Assembly: GCA_035695105.1 (NCBI GenBank)
Contig: DASSEV010000099.1
Coordinates: 11,365 to 75,364 of the forward strand
DNA: 64,000 nucleotides
DNA from: JAICYJ01 sp035695105
GTDB taxonomy: Bacteria > Actinomycetota > Thermoleophilia > Gaiellales > JAICJC01
Direction of reading: 5' to 3'
Shown: positions 44,137-52,697 of the stretch, piece after piece
How positions within the stretch are numbered: position 1 is the stretch's first letter
Layout of the letters: every line of letters starts with the position of its first letter
Notes under the pieces: generated by a model
The model's database searches: none
What the model was told of the DNA's origin: nothing
What the model saw: only the letters and a program-made list of their open reading frames with translations
Position numbers and translations under genes: made by a program

Positions 44137-44174
44137 GTTGTCCCCTTTGTCTATTGACTTTATAGAAATACAAC
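44121..44174. promoter_or_regulatory. two related 17-bp dyads in the cysP / regulator intergenic region
   Basis: O1 at 44121-44137 reads GTTGTATTCTATACAAG, an imperfect palindrome over the cysP start codon. O2 at 44158-44174 reads CTTTATAGAAATACAAC, similar to the reverse of O1, and lies inside the plus-strand promoter spacer and over a minus-strand TATAAA box. Their spacing (37 bp centre to centre) suits cooperative binding by the adjacent regulator. Confidence 0.6.
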
Positions 44175-44181
44175 GTACACT
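44154..44181 (+). promoter_or_regulatory. promoter of HTH regulator (leaderless)
   Basis: -35 TTGACT at 44154-44159, 16-bp spacer, -10 TACACT at 44176-44181, and an ATG at 44189, 7 nt later. One of the best two-box promoters in the window. Confidence 0.7.
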
Positions 44182-44188
44182 CACCCCC

Positions 44189-44524
44189 ATGAGCCGTCAA
44201 GAGACAACAACTCTCGAGGGTGGCGGATGCGCAGATCGGTCGATCGGAACCAATCTCCGCCACCTGGTCGGAATGCACGACCTGCTGCAGCGGGAGGTCG
44301 CCGGCTATGTGGGCCTGTCCCCGCAGGGGCTGTGGAACATCCTCAACGGCCGGTCGGAGCCTCGGTCGCGAACGGTTCGCGATTGCGCGCAGGCATTCGG
44401 GATCACGATTGATGATCTGTTCGCAGACACCGGGGCGTGCCTGCGGGCAGCGGCCCAGAACTACGAGAGCGCTCCCATCAGGTCTCTCGTAGTTGAGACG
44501 CTCGCCAGCGGCACCGACGGCTGA
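44189..44524 (+). CDS. XRE-type helix-turn-helix regulator, candidate controller of the cys operon
   Basis: 111 residues. Residues ~18-75 form a Cro/C1-type HTH: IGTNLRHLVGMHDLLQREVAGYVGLSPQGLWNILNGRSEPRSRTVRDCAQAFGITIDDLF. A short C-terminal tail follows; a Cys at ~90 and another at ~13 could be of interest for sulfur sensing, but this is speculation. It is divergent from cysPTWA and its own promoter contains one of two matching dyads, so autoregulation and control of sulfate uptake are likely. Confidence 0.82.
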   Translation: MSRQETTTLEGGGCADRSIGTNLRHLVGMHDLLQREVAGYVGLSPQGLWNILNGRSEPRSRTVRDCAQAFGITIDDLFADTGACLRAAAQNYESAPIRSLVVETLASGTDG

Positions 44525-44558
44525 GGTATCCTTCCCGTCCGGCCGTCAGGCCAACCCA

Positions 44559-44631
44559 GGGCGCATAGCTCAGCTGGGAGAGCGTCCGCTTCACGCGCGG
44601 AAGGTCACAGGTTCGAGCCCTGTTGCGCCCA
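44559..44631 (+). tRNA. tRNA-Val (CAC)
   Basis: 73 nt: acceptor GGGCGCA/TGCGCCC with A discriminator, D-arm AGCTCAGCTGGGAGAGC, anticodon loop TTCACGC (anticodon CAC), T-arm ACAGG-TTCGAGC-CCTGT. TATCCT at 44527-44532 may be its -10 box. Confidence 0.96.
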
Positions 44632-44644
44632 CTCTCGAGAGGCT

Positions 44645-45397
44645 CTACGCGGCGTCGGACTCGATGATGCGGAGCCCCACATCCATGTCGGATGCGTGCC
44701 GGAGTGCCCCATGGCGGGCATCCCACGCACCGGACGCGAGGTCGGCCCGCAGCAGCTCGACACCCGCCTCGACCTGGTCGGCGGGGAGGTGGCGGAACGT
44801 CGAGATGTTCCGGCGCACGTCCGGGTCGAGGTAGGCCTCGGGCCGGCCGATGAACGCTTCGGGGAACCCATCCACGCAGGCAACCGGCACGCATAGCGTC
44901 AGGATCCTGGTGTGGCCTCCCAGCCGCTCAGCGATCGCTCGCGGCTGCACCTCTGGCCTGGCACAGCGTTCCGACATCCCCGGGAAGTAGTCCTCGGTCA
45001 GCCACAGCCGATTGATCACCGCTGCATCTCCGGCGACCACCACCACCCGGCGCGCGACGCGCCTGAGCTCGGCCAGGCCGGCGGCGGGGTCATCCCAGTG
45101 ATGGATGGTCGCGACCGCCATGGCCGCATCGAAGCTGCCGGCGAGGAACGGCAACCGTTCGGCGGCCGCGAGCACGGCCGGGGCGGCGTCCACCGCTCGC
45201 TGACCCACCATCACCGGCGAGGGCTCGACGGCGACCACGGTCCGGTCGCGCGGCTCGTAGGCTCCGGCTCCGGCGCCCACGTTGACCACCGTGCGGGCGT
45301 CGCCCAGCGCTGCGTGGATCTGGGCAGCGATCTCGGGATCCTCCTGGCGCGTGGACGTGTACGTCGTTCCCAGGGTGTCGTACAGGGGCTGCGACAT
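44645..45397 (-). CDS. class I SAM-dependent methyltransferase
   Basis: 250 residues. SAM-binding motif I VVNVGAGAGAYEP with VVAVEPSPVM, then post-motif segments AERLPFLAGSFDAAMAVATIHHWDDPAAGLAELRRVAR typical of the UbiE/type-11 group. The ATG at 45397 lies 9 nt from a TATAGT box. Substrate unknown. Confidence 0.88.
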   Translation of the reverse strand: MSQPLYDTLGTTYTSTRQEDPEIAAQIHAALGDARTVVNVGAGAGAYEPRDRTVVAVEPSPVMVGQRAVDAAPAVLAAAERLPFLAGSFDAAMAVATIHHWDDPAAGLAELRRVARRVVVVAGDAAVINRLWLTEDYFPGMSERCARPEVQPRAIAERLGGHTRILTLCVPVACVDGFPEAFIGRPEAYLDPDVRRNISTFRHLPADQVEAGVELLRADLASGAWDARHGALRHASDMDVGLRIIESDAA

Positions 45398-45406
45398 AGC
45401 GCGCCT

Positions 45407-45412
45407 ACTATA
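45407..45412 (-). promoter_or_regulatory. -10 box (TATAGT) of methyltransferase gene
   Basis: Minus-strand TATAGT ends 9 nt before the ATG at 45397. It lies within the AT-rich spot CTATATAGTA. Confidence 0.5.
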
Positions 45413-45446
45413 TAGCATGCGTGCGCTTATCGCGCGGGCGAAGCAG

Positions 45447-46859
45447 CTACTGCTCGAGCACAGGCTCCCGCACGACGGCCCGCGACCGTCCGGGAACCGC
45501 CAGCGCCACGCCCAGACCGCCGACCAGTGCCAGCGAGCACAGCACGAACGCGCTCGTCCAGCCGTGCGCCTCGGGCAGCCCGGAGGCCCCGGCCGATGCC
45601 GTCACCACGCTGGCCGACACCTGTGCGCCGACCGCGCCGCCGATGCTGCGCATGATCGTGTTCATACCGCCGGCAACACCCGTCTGCTCGCGCGGCACCG
45701 CCTCGACGATCAGGTTCGCCATAGCCGCGAACGCGAGGCCGATGCCCGCCCCGAGCAGTGCGGTCGCCAGATAGATCTGCCAGTGCTCGTCACGCCGCGC
45801 CGCGAGCAACGCGAACGCCGCCGCAGAGATGGCCGCCCCGAGGACGAGCGGGAGCTTCGATCCCACCGTCGAGGACAGCCGCCCCGCAATCGGGCTGACC
45901 AGCAGCATCGCCAGCGTCGCCGGAAACAGGAACAGGCCGGCCTCGGTCGCCGACGACCCGAAGCCGTATCCCGTCGAGGCCGGCATCTGCACGTACTGCG
46001 GGACGAGCACGAACGAGCTGTACATCCCGAAGCCGATCATGAGCGCGGCCGTGTTGGTCGTCCAGACGCCGCGCAGCCGCATCATCCGCATGTCGACCAG
46101 CGGCTGGGCGGCGCGTGACTCGACCGCGATCCAGACCACCAGCAGCAGCGCCGACAGCGCGAACAGGCCGAGCGTCCGCCCGGATGTCCACCCCCAGCCG
46201 GGCCCCTCGCTGACGCCGATCAGCAGGGCGACCAGCCAGCCGGCGAGCAGCATGGCGCCGAGCCAGTTGACCCTCCCCGGCGCGCGCACCGGCGACTCCG
46301 GGATGACGACGACGGCGGCCACCGTGGCGATCACGACCGGCACCAGCGGGAACCAGAAGATCCAGTGGTAGCCGAGGTGCTCGATGATCGGGCCGGCCAG
46401 CACGATGCCGGCGCCGCCGCCGATGCCGAGGATGGACGAGATCATCGCGATGCCGAACGCCACCCGCTCGGGCGGGAACTCGTCACGGATGATGCCGAAG
46501 GCGAGCGGGAACACGGCGCCCGCGAGCCCCTGGACGACACGCCCGGCGATCATGACCGCGATCGTCTGCGCCAGCGCCGACATCACCGTGCCCACGGCAA
46601 GCGCGGAGAGCGCGACGACGAGCATGCGCTTCTTGCCGTAGATGTCCCCCATCCTGCCCAGGATCGGCGTCGCCACCGAGGCGCTCAGGAGGTAGGCGGT
46701 GAGGATCCACGTCGACCCTGTCGTGCTCGTGTGCAGGTCGAGCTGGATGTCGCGCAGCGCGGGAGCCACCAGCGATTGCAGGAGCGCGAAGGACGCACCT
46801 GCGACGGCGAGGATGGCAAACGTGGAGCGGTAGTGCGGACGGTCCAGCTGGTGGGTCAC
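45447..46859 (-). CDS. MFS drug exporter, DHA2 (EmrB/QacA) family
   Basis: 470 residues from the GTG at 46859; 14 predicted membrane helices. Motif A is GRMGDIYGKKRMLV, motif C-like glycines lie in SSILGIGGGAGIVLAGPIIEHLGYHWIFW, and WILTAYLLSASVATPILG is typical of DHA2. It exports toxic or signalling compounds by proton exchange; the substrate is unknown. It is divergent from the KdpD-like kinase gene. Confidence 0.92.
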   Translation of the reverse strand: MTHQLDRPHYRSTFAILAVAGASFALLQSLVAPALRDIQLDLHTSTTGSTWILTAYLLSASVATPILGRMGDIYGKKRMLVVALSALAVGTVMSALAQTIAVMIAGRVVQGLAGAVFPLAFGIIRDEFPPERVAFGIAMISSILGIGGGAGIVLAGPIIEHLGYHWIFWFPLVPVVIATVAAVVVIPESPVRAPGRVNWLGAMLLAGWLVALLIGVSEGPGWGWTSGRTLGLFALSALLLVVWIAVESRAAQPLVDMRMMRLRGVWTTNTAALMIGFGMYSSFVLVPQYVQMPASTGYGFGSSATEAGLFLFPATLAMLLVSPIAGRLSSTVGSKLPLVLGAAISAAAFALLAARRDEHWQIYLATALLGAGIGLAFAAMANLIVEAVPREQTGVAGGMNTIMRSIGGAVGAQVSASVVTASAGASGLPEAHGWTSAFVLCSLALVGGLGVALAVPGRSRAVVREPVLEQ

Positions 46860-46924
46860 TGCAGGCGACCACCGTAGCAGCCCCGAAGCGCCATTCGATC
46901 CCGGTTTGCTGCAGAATCCCATGC

Positions 46925-48370
46925 ATGGCACTCACCCAGAGCGACCGTCCAGCCGCAGGCCGCCGGCCGGAGGCATCGCTGCTGCGAACGCTGGAGTCGT
47001 CGCGGGCCACCGCCCCCGCCGTGGCTGCGGCGCTCGTGCTCCTGAGCACACTGGTGACGGCGCTGGTCACGCCGACCGTGCCCTACGAGGCCGCCGGCGT
47101 CATCTACCTCGTCGGCGTGCTCGGCGTCTCGTCCATCTACGGCCTGTGGTGGGGCCTCGTCACGAGCGTGGCGTCCGCGCTCGCCTACAACTTCTTCTTC
47201 CTGCCGCCGGCGCACACCCTCGTCATCAACTCCTCGAGCGACTGGGCGGCGCTGGCCGCCTTCGTGCTGACCGCGCTCGTCACCTCGAACCTGGCCTCCC
47301 GTGCGCGCAGCGAGCGCGACGAGGCCGCCCGCCGTGCGGCAGAGGCGCGCCTCAGCGAGTCCTTCGCGACGCTCGTCGCCGACGCCGATGACCTCGCCTC
47401 GGTGTTGCCGACATTGGCATCGCAGGCGGCACGGTCGCTGGGTGCGACGGACGGCGTCATCCACCGCGGCACCCCGTCGCCCCCGGAGCGGCGGGGCGCG
47501 GTGCTGCCGCTTGTGTTCAACGACCGCTGGATGGGCGAGCTGCGCATGATCGAGCCGCCGCAGGGCGCGCTCGACACGGCGGCCGCGGAGCGGGTGGCGC
47601 GCAGCCTGGCCGGCCTGATCGCGCTCGGCGAGGAGCGAGAGCGCCGCATCCACCAGCAGGTGCAGGCCGAGGCGCTGTCGCGGTCGGATGAGCTGAAGAC
47701 CGCGCTGCTGCGGGCGGTGTCGCACGACCTGCGCTCGCCGCTGATGGCGATCAGCACGGCCGCAGGCGGGCTCCGCTATGCCGGGCTGGACGACGAGGAC
47801 CGGGAGCTGCTCGAGACGATCACGGAGCAGACCGGGCGGATGAACGGGATGATCGAGAACCTGCTCGACCTGTCCAAGCTACAGGCAGGCGCCGTCTCGA
47901 CGCGCGCGGACTGGATCGACCTGCGGGAGCTGGTCGAGGCCTCGGCCGACGAGCTGGCGCGACGGATGCCCGAGGGCGGAGCGGTCGACCTGGAGTTCGA
48001 CGCGGATCTGCCGCTGGTGCGGGGGGACGCGCCGCAGCTGCAGCGCGTGCTCGTCAACCTGCTCGAGAACGCCCGCAAGTTCTCGCCGCCGGATCAGCCG
48101 GTCCAGGTGACGGTGCGCCGGCGCGGCTCCCGGGTCGATCTGTCGGTGGCCGATCGCGGGCCCGGCGTCACGGAGGATGAGGCCGAGCGCATCTTCGAGC
48201 CGTTCTACCGCTCGCCGGAGCGGCGCGATGTGCCCGGATCAGGCCTGGGGCTCGCGATCGCCCGCGGGCTGGCCGAGGCCAACTCGGGGACGCTGGCGGT
48301 GGAGCGGCGCGACGGAGGCGGCAGCACGTTCACGCTGACGCTGCCGGTGCCGGCTGGTAGGGCCCGATGA
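46925..48370 (+). CDS. sensor histidine kinase, KdpD-like without the N-terminal KdpD/Usp modules
   Basis: 481 residues. A DUF4118 membrane unit (~30-125, four helices, with YNFFFLPPAHTLVINSSSDW) is followed by a GAF-like stretch (~145-235), then the kinase: phospho-acceptor His in RAVSHDLRSPLMAI, N box LVNLLENARKFSPP, G1 VADRGPGV, F IFEPFYRSPER, G2 GSGLGLAIARGLAE. E. coli KdpD has KdpD and Usp domains before DUF4118; both are missing here, and a separate Usp protein is encoded two genes on. Potassium or osmotic stress is the likely signal. Confidence 0.92.
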   Translation: MALTQSDRPAAGRRPEASLLRTLESSRATAPAVAAALVLLSTLVTALVTPTVPYEAAGVIYLVGVLGVSSIYGLWWGLVTSVASALAYNFFFLPPAHTLVINSSSDWAALAAFVLTALVTSNLASRARSERDEAARRAAEARLSESFATLVADADDLASVLPTLASQAARSLGATDGVIHRGTPSPPERRGAVLPLVFNDRWMGELRMIEPPQGALDTAAAERVARSLAGLIALGEERERRIHQQVQAEALSRSDELKTALLRAVSHDLRSPLMAISTAAGGLRYAGLDDEDRELLETITEQTGRMNGMIENLLDLSKLQAGAVSTRADWIDLRELVEASADELARRMPEGGAVDLEFDADLPLVRGDAPQLQRVLVNLLENARKFSPPDQPVQVTVRRRGSRVDLSVADRGPGVTEDEAERIFEPFYRSPERRDVPGSGLGLAIARGLAEANSGTLAVERRDGGGSTFTLTLPVPAGRAR

Positions 48371-49053
48371 GCGGCGGGACGCGCATCCTGGTGGTCGACG
48401 ACGAGCGCCCGATCCGGCGGGCGCTCGAGGTCACGCTCGCGAAGGCGGGCTACACGGTGGACACCGCCACCGACGCGTCGGAGGCGCTCACCAAGGCGGC
48501 CCTGACGCCGCCCGACCTGGTCATCCTCGACCTGATGCTTCCCGACGCCGACGGCGCGGACGTGTCGCGGCAGCTGCGCGACTGGCTGCGCGCGCCGATC
48601 CTGCTGATCTCGGCGGTGGGCGAGGAGGGAGACAAGATCCGCGCGCTGGACGCCGGCGCCGACGATTACCTGACGAAGCCGTTCGGCATCGGGGAGCTGC
48701 TGGCGAGAGTGCGGGCGCTGCTGCGCCGTTCCGAGGGCGCGGCCTCGGGCGAGCAGGTCGTGACCGTCGGCGACCTGTCGATCGACCTGCCCCATCGCGT
48801 CGTCACCGCGGCAGGCAACGAGGTACACCTGACCCCGACCGAGTTCGACCTGCTGAAGGAGCTGGCGCTCGCGGAGGGCCGGCCCCTGACCCACAGGATG
48901 CTGCTCCGCAACGTGTGGGGTCCCGGTTACGCCCAGGAGATGCAGCTGCTGCGCACGCACATGGGCCGGCTGCGCGACAAGCTCGAGGAGAACGGCGTCC
49001 CCCGCACGTCGATCGAGACGCTGACCGGCGTCGGCTACCGGCTTCGCGGCTGA
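48367..49053 (+). CDS. KdpE-like response regulator
   Basis: 228 residues, start overlapping the kinase stop by ATGA. Receiver: ILVVDDERPIRRAL, Asp in LVILDLMLPDADG, Lys in YLTKPFGIGELLARVRALLRR. C-terminal OmpR winged helix: HLTPTEFDLLKELALAEGRPLTHRMLLRNVWGPGYAQEMQLLRTHMGRLRDKLEE, which is close to KdpE. It probably controls the usp-kup genes just downstream. Confidence 0.93.
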   Translation: MSGGTRILVVDDERPIRRALEVTLAKAGYTVDTATDASEALTKAALTPPDLVILDLMLPDADGADVSRQLRDWLRAPILLISAVGEEGDKIRALDAGADDYLTKPFGIGELLARVRALLRRSEGAASGEQVVTVGDLSIDLPHRVVTAAGNEVHLTPTEFDLLKELALAEGRPLTHRMLLRNVWGPGYAQEMQLLRTHMGRLRDKLEENGVPRTSIETLTGVGYRLRG

Positions 49054-49059
49054 GCTCGA

Positions 49060-49092
49060 CCGTGATGCGACCGTGATGCCGGTGTGATGAAA
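49060..49092 (+). promoter_or_regulatory. three 11-bp direct repeats, candidate KdpE-like operator
   Basis: CCGTGATGCGA, CCGTGATGCCG and GTGTGATGAAA follow one another, with GTGATG in exact 11-bp phase at 49062, 49073 and 49084. They lie ~65-95 bp before the usp start, where an OmpR-type activator would bind. Confidence 0.55.
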
Positions 49093-49154
49093 CCGATGTG
49101 CAAACCGGCCTGATCGTCATGCCTCCGTGACGCGTTTCGCGCCACGATGCGAGC

Positions 49155-49643
49155 ATGACCGTGAAAGCTTTCCCCCACAGACCGCGCGCCGGCGTGCGCC
49201 GCGGGTTCAGCTCGATCCTGCTTCCCGTGAACACCGCGCAGCCGGAGCTGCCCTGGGACATGATCGATCTGGCCGCCCGGCTTGCCACGGAGCGCCGGTC
49301 GGCGATCGTTCTGCTGGCCTTCACCGAGGTGCCGCTCTGGGAGGAGATGGACGTCGAGCTGCCCGAGGTCGAGGAGCGGGTGCACGAGATGGCGCGCCAG
49401 GCCCGGTCGATCGCCGGCCGCTACGGCGTCGGAGTCCACGTCACCGCCCCACGCACGCGCGGGGCCGCCGATCTGGTGCTGGCGGAGGCGAGACGCCGGA
49501 GGGCCGAGCTGATCGTGCTCGGGGCCACCGGGCACCGCCGCGGCACGGTCGCGTCGTTGCTCAGCGACCCGGTCGCACGGCGGGTGGCCGAGGAGCCCGG
49601 GCTGCGCACGATGTTCGTCAAGCCGCCGGAGTGTGCGGCATGA
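49155..49643 (+). CDS. universal stress protein (UspA family)
   Basis: 162 residues, single Usp domain: FSSILLPVNTAQPELPWDMIDLAARLA, and the C-terminal nucleotide loop LIVLGATGHRRGTVASLLSDPVARRVAEEPGLRTMFV, a variant of G-2x-G-9x-G(S/T), suggesting the ATP-binding type. Its place between KdpDE-like genes and kup matches the Usp module that KdpD has lost. It overlaps kup by ATGA. Confidence 0.88.
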   Translation: MTVKAFPHRPRAGVRRGFSSILLPVNTAQPELPWDMIDLAARLATERRSAIVLLAFTEVPLWEEMDVELPEVEERVHEMARQARSIAGRYGVGVHVTAPRTRGAADLVLAEARRRRAELIVLGATGHRRGTVASLLSDPVARRVAEEPGLRTMFVKPPECAA

Positions 49644-51586
49644 AGGTCGCCTCCGTCTCGGCACCCGCCAAGGTCGCCCACCCCGCCCGGCAGCCGGCCG
49701 AGGAGTCCCACGGCCATGCCGCGACCGGGCGATGGGCCGCGCTGGCGCTGTCCGTCGGCGCACTTGGCGTTGTCTACGGAGACATCGGAACCAGCCCGCT
49801 GTACACGATGCAGCTGATCTTCACCGTGCACCCGCTGGCACCGACGCGGACGCACGTCTACGGCGCTCTCTCGCTGATCTTCTGGTCGCTGCTGCTGGTC
49901 GTGACCTGCAAGTACGTGCTGCTCATCCTGCGAGCCGACAACCACGGCGAGGGCGGGATCATGGCGTTGGTGGCGCTGATTCAGCGGTCGATGAAGAGCC
50001 GCCGGCGCGAGGCGCTGATCCTGACCGGCATCCTCGGCGCCTCGCTGTTCTACGGCGACGGGATGCTGACGCCTGCGATCTCGGTCGTATCCGCGGTCAG
50101 CGGCCTGCAGGTGGCGTCACCCACGCTGGCGTCGCAGGTCGTCCCGTTCTCGCTCACGATCCTGATCGCGCTGTTCATCCTCCAGCGGTTCGGCACCGGG
50201 ACGATCGGATTCCTGTTCGGACCGATCATGCTGGTGTGGTTCGCGGTGATCGGCGCGATCGGGCTGCACGAGGTGGTCAGGGATCCGGGTGTCCTGCGGG
50301 CGCTGTCACCGACGTACGGCGGCCAGTTCCTGTGGAACGAGCCGACGTCCGGCTTCCTCTCGCTCGCGTCGGTGTTCCTCGCGGTCACCGGTGCCGAGGC
50401 CATCTACGCGGACATGGGGCACTTCGGGCGCAAGCCGATCACGCGAGCGTGGCTGATCGTCTGCCTGCCCACCCTGATGCTCAACTACCTGGGACAGGGC
50501 GCGCTCCTCCTGCACAACCCCGCCGCCGTCTCGAACCCGTTCTTCATCGCTGTGCCGGGAGGACCGACGGCTCAGAAGGCGATGGTCATCCTCGCCACCA
50601 TGGCGACCGTGATCGCGTCACAGGCCGTCATCTCGGGCGCCTACTCGGTCACCCAGCAGCTCGTCCAGCTCGGCTTCCTGCCGCGCATGTCGATCCGCCA
50701 CACGTCCGCCAAGATCAGGGGGCAGATCTACATCCCGGTGGTGAACTGGGCACTCATGGCAGCGGTGGTCGGGCTCGTCATCGGGTTCCGAGATCCCGAG
50801 GGACTGGCGTCCGCGTACGGTGTTGCGCTGAGCGCGATCTTCGCCACGAACACGCTGCTCGCGTTCACCGTCTTCCGCGTCCTTTGGCGAAAGCCGCTCT
50901 GGCTCGTCATCCCGGGCGCTGCGTTCTTCCTCACGATCGAGCTGACGTTCTTCGCCGCGAATCTCGGCAAGCTGTTCAGCGGCGGCTGGATCCCGCTCGC
51001 GGTGGGTGCCATGTTCTTCACGGTGATCACCACCTGGCGGCGCGGCCGGGCGATCCTGAACCGCCGGATCAGCAAGGGCCGGGTGCCGCTCCGGCGCTAC
51101 CTGAACCGGATGATCGACCAGCCGCCGCTGCGCGTGCCGGGCACCGCAGTGTTCCTGACGTCCGCTCAGGACACGGTGCCGCCGGCGCTGCTGACGAACG
51201 CGGAGCACAACCACGTGGTGCACGAGCAGGTGATCCTGTTGACCGTCGAGACGGCCGGGATCCCGAAGGTGCCGCCGAGCGGCCGGCTGAAGGTGTCGCG
51301 GTACCGGCTCGGATTCGTCGGCATCGTCGCCCGCTACGGCTATCAGGAGGACCCGGACGTCCCGGCGGCGCTGCGCCTGGCCGCCGAGCAGGGGCTCGAG
51401 ATCGACCTCGACCAGACGTCGTATTACGTCAACCACGTGTCGCTGATCCCGACCGGCGAGCGGACGCTCCCGCGCTGGCGCGCGAAGCTGTTCGCGATGT
51501 TGCATCAGAACTCGACGCCGGCCGCGCGCTACTTCCGCATCCCGCCCGACCGGGTGCTCGAGGTCGGCGTCTACGTGACGATGTAA
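49640..51586 (+). CDS. kup: Kup-type potassium uptake transporter
   Basis: 648 residues from the ATG at 49640, overlapping usp. Twelve TM helices, then a ~200-residue cytosolic C-terminus. Family marks: LGVVYGDIGTSPLYTMQLIF, the KYVLLILRADNHGEGGIMAL loop, FYGDGMLTPAISVVSAVSGL, AEAIYADMGHFG and NYLGQGALLL. It imports K+ with H+. Co-regulation by the upstream Kdp-like system is inferred from gene order. Confidence 0.95.
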   Translation: MKVASVSAPAKVAHPARQPAEESHGHAATGRWAALALSVGALGVVYGDIGTSPLYTMQLIFTVHPLAPTRTHVYGALSLIFWSLLLVVTCKYVLLILRADNHGEGGIMALVALIQRSMKSRRREALILTGILGASLFYGDGMLTPAISVVSAVSGLQVASPTLASQVVPFSLTILIALFILQRFGTGTIGFLFGPIMLVWFAVIGAIGLHEVVRDPGVLRALSPTYGGQFLWNEPTSGFLSLASVFLAVTGAEAIYADMGHFGRKPITRAWLIVCLPTLMLNYLGQGALLLHNPAAVSNPFFIAVPGGPTAQKAMVILATMATVIASQAVISGAYSVTQQLVQLGFLPRMSIRHTSAKIRGQIYIPVVNWALMAAVVGLVIGFRDPEGLASAYGVALSAIFATNTLLAFTVFRVLWRKPLWLVIPGAAFFLTIELTFFAANLGKLFSGGWIPLAVGAMFFTVITTWRRGRAILNRRISKGRVPLRRYLNRMIDQPPLRVPGTAVFLTSAQDTVPPALLTNAEHNHVVHEQVILLTVETAGIPKVPPSGRLKVSRYRLGFVGIVARYGYQEDPDVPAALRLAAEQGLEIDLDQTSYYVNHVSLIPTGERTLPRWRAKLFAMLHQNSTPAARYFRIPPDRVLEVGVYVTM

Positions 51587-51587
51587 C

Positions 51588-52619
51588 TCAGAGCCCAGAG
51601 GCGCCGGTCGCCCAGAGCGCCAGCAGCGAGCCGGCCAGGGTCAGCGGCACGAGCACGAAGCCGAGCACGGACACGCGCACCAGCGAGGGCCGCTCGCCGG
51701 CCGAGCGGCAGGCCTGGTACCAGAGGTAGGACGAGAGCGACCCGGTGACCGCGAGGTTCGGGCCGATGTCGAGGCCGAGCAGCAGCGACAGCGGGTGGCC
51801 GGGCGGCCGTGCCGAGAGCAGTGCGGCCGCGGGGAGGTTGTTGACGAAGACGGCCCCGAGCGCCCCGGCCACGGCCGTGCCCGCCGGTCCCAGCCCGGCG
51901 AGGAGATCGGCCGGGCCCGACCACTCGCGGGCGAGGGTGCCGAGCGAGACGGCGACCACGAACAGGAGCGCGGGCACGGCAACCGGCACGCGAGGGCGAA
52001 GCCGCTCAGCGGCCACCGCGATCACGCCGACGCCCAGCACCGGCAGCGCGGGTTTCGCCAGCGCCAGCATCAGCATGGTCGCAGCGGCCGTGGCGAGCGC
52101 GCCGGTGCGGAGCCGGAGCGCGGGCAATGCTGCGGCGGGTGGCCGGCCGTCGGAGGGCCGGTACCAGACGGCGAGCACGACGATGGTTGCCACAAGGGTG
52201 AACAGCCAGGCAGGGAGCATCGCACCGGCCAGATCCCGGCCGGTGCCCTGCTCGTGTGCGAGCACGATCAGGTTCGTCAGGTTCGACCCGGGGAGCAGCA
52301 GGGACGCGCCGTTTGCCATCAGCAGCGCCCCGTAGACGAACGCCCGGCGGTCGCAGCCGCGGTGCCGCGCGGCGTGGATCAGCACCGGCGTCATGAACAC
52401 CGCCGCCGTGTCCAGGTTGAGCACTGCGGTGACGGCCGCCTCGAGCAGGAGCAGCCCGGCCAGGAGCACCACGGCCGGGCCGCCCACGCGCTCGATCCGC
52501 GCCGCCACCGCCTCGAACAGGCCGTCCCGCTCCACCAGGAGGCCGATCAGGAGGAGGCCCAGCACGAGCACGAACGGCGGCCAGGTCTGGTGGAGGGCGC
52601 CCTCCAGCGATGCGGTCAC
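51588..52619 (-). CDS. ArsB/NhaD/SLC13-type ion transporter
   Basis: 343 residues, about nine to ten TM helices. Resembles the IT superfamily: GGPAVVLLAGLLLLEAAVTAVLNLDTAAVFMTPV and MANGASLLLPGSNLTNLIVL with the SNxTN signature, then VFVNNLPAAALLSA as the repeated Asn-Asn-Pro loop. Arsenite, Na+/H+ or dicarboxylate substrates are possible; no arsR or arsC is near. Convergent with kup with no spacer. Confidence 0.85.
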   Translation of the reverse strand: MTASLEGALHQTWPPFVLVLGLLLIGLLVERDGLFEAVAARIERVGGPAVVLLAGLLLLEAAVTAVLNLDTAAVFMTPVLIHAARHRGCDRRAFVYGALLMANGASLLLPGSNLTNLIVLAHEQGTGRDLAGAMLPAWLFTLVATIVVLAVWYRPSDGRPPAAALPALRLRTGALATAAATMLMLALAKPALPVLGVGVIAVAAERLRPRVPVAVPALLFVVAVSLGTLAREWSGPADLLAGLGPAGTAVAGALGAVFVNNLPAAALLSARPPGHPLSLLLGLDIGPNLAVTGSLSSYLWYQACRSAGERPSLVRVSVLGFVLVPLTLAGSLLALWATGASGL

Positions 52620-52697
52620 ACCCGCGGCTTACCCGGAAGCGGCCACCTCAACGCGGCCCGTCAGCGTGCAGCGTTCATGCAGCCGCCTCTCCCGTCA

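Noticed and set aside
49054..49154. c-di-AMP (ydaO-type) riboswitch before usp-kup
   Set aside because: The gap is 101 nt and consists of direct repeats; the conserved aptamer segments are absent.
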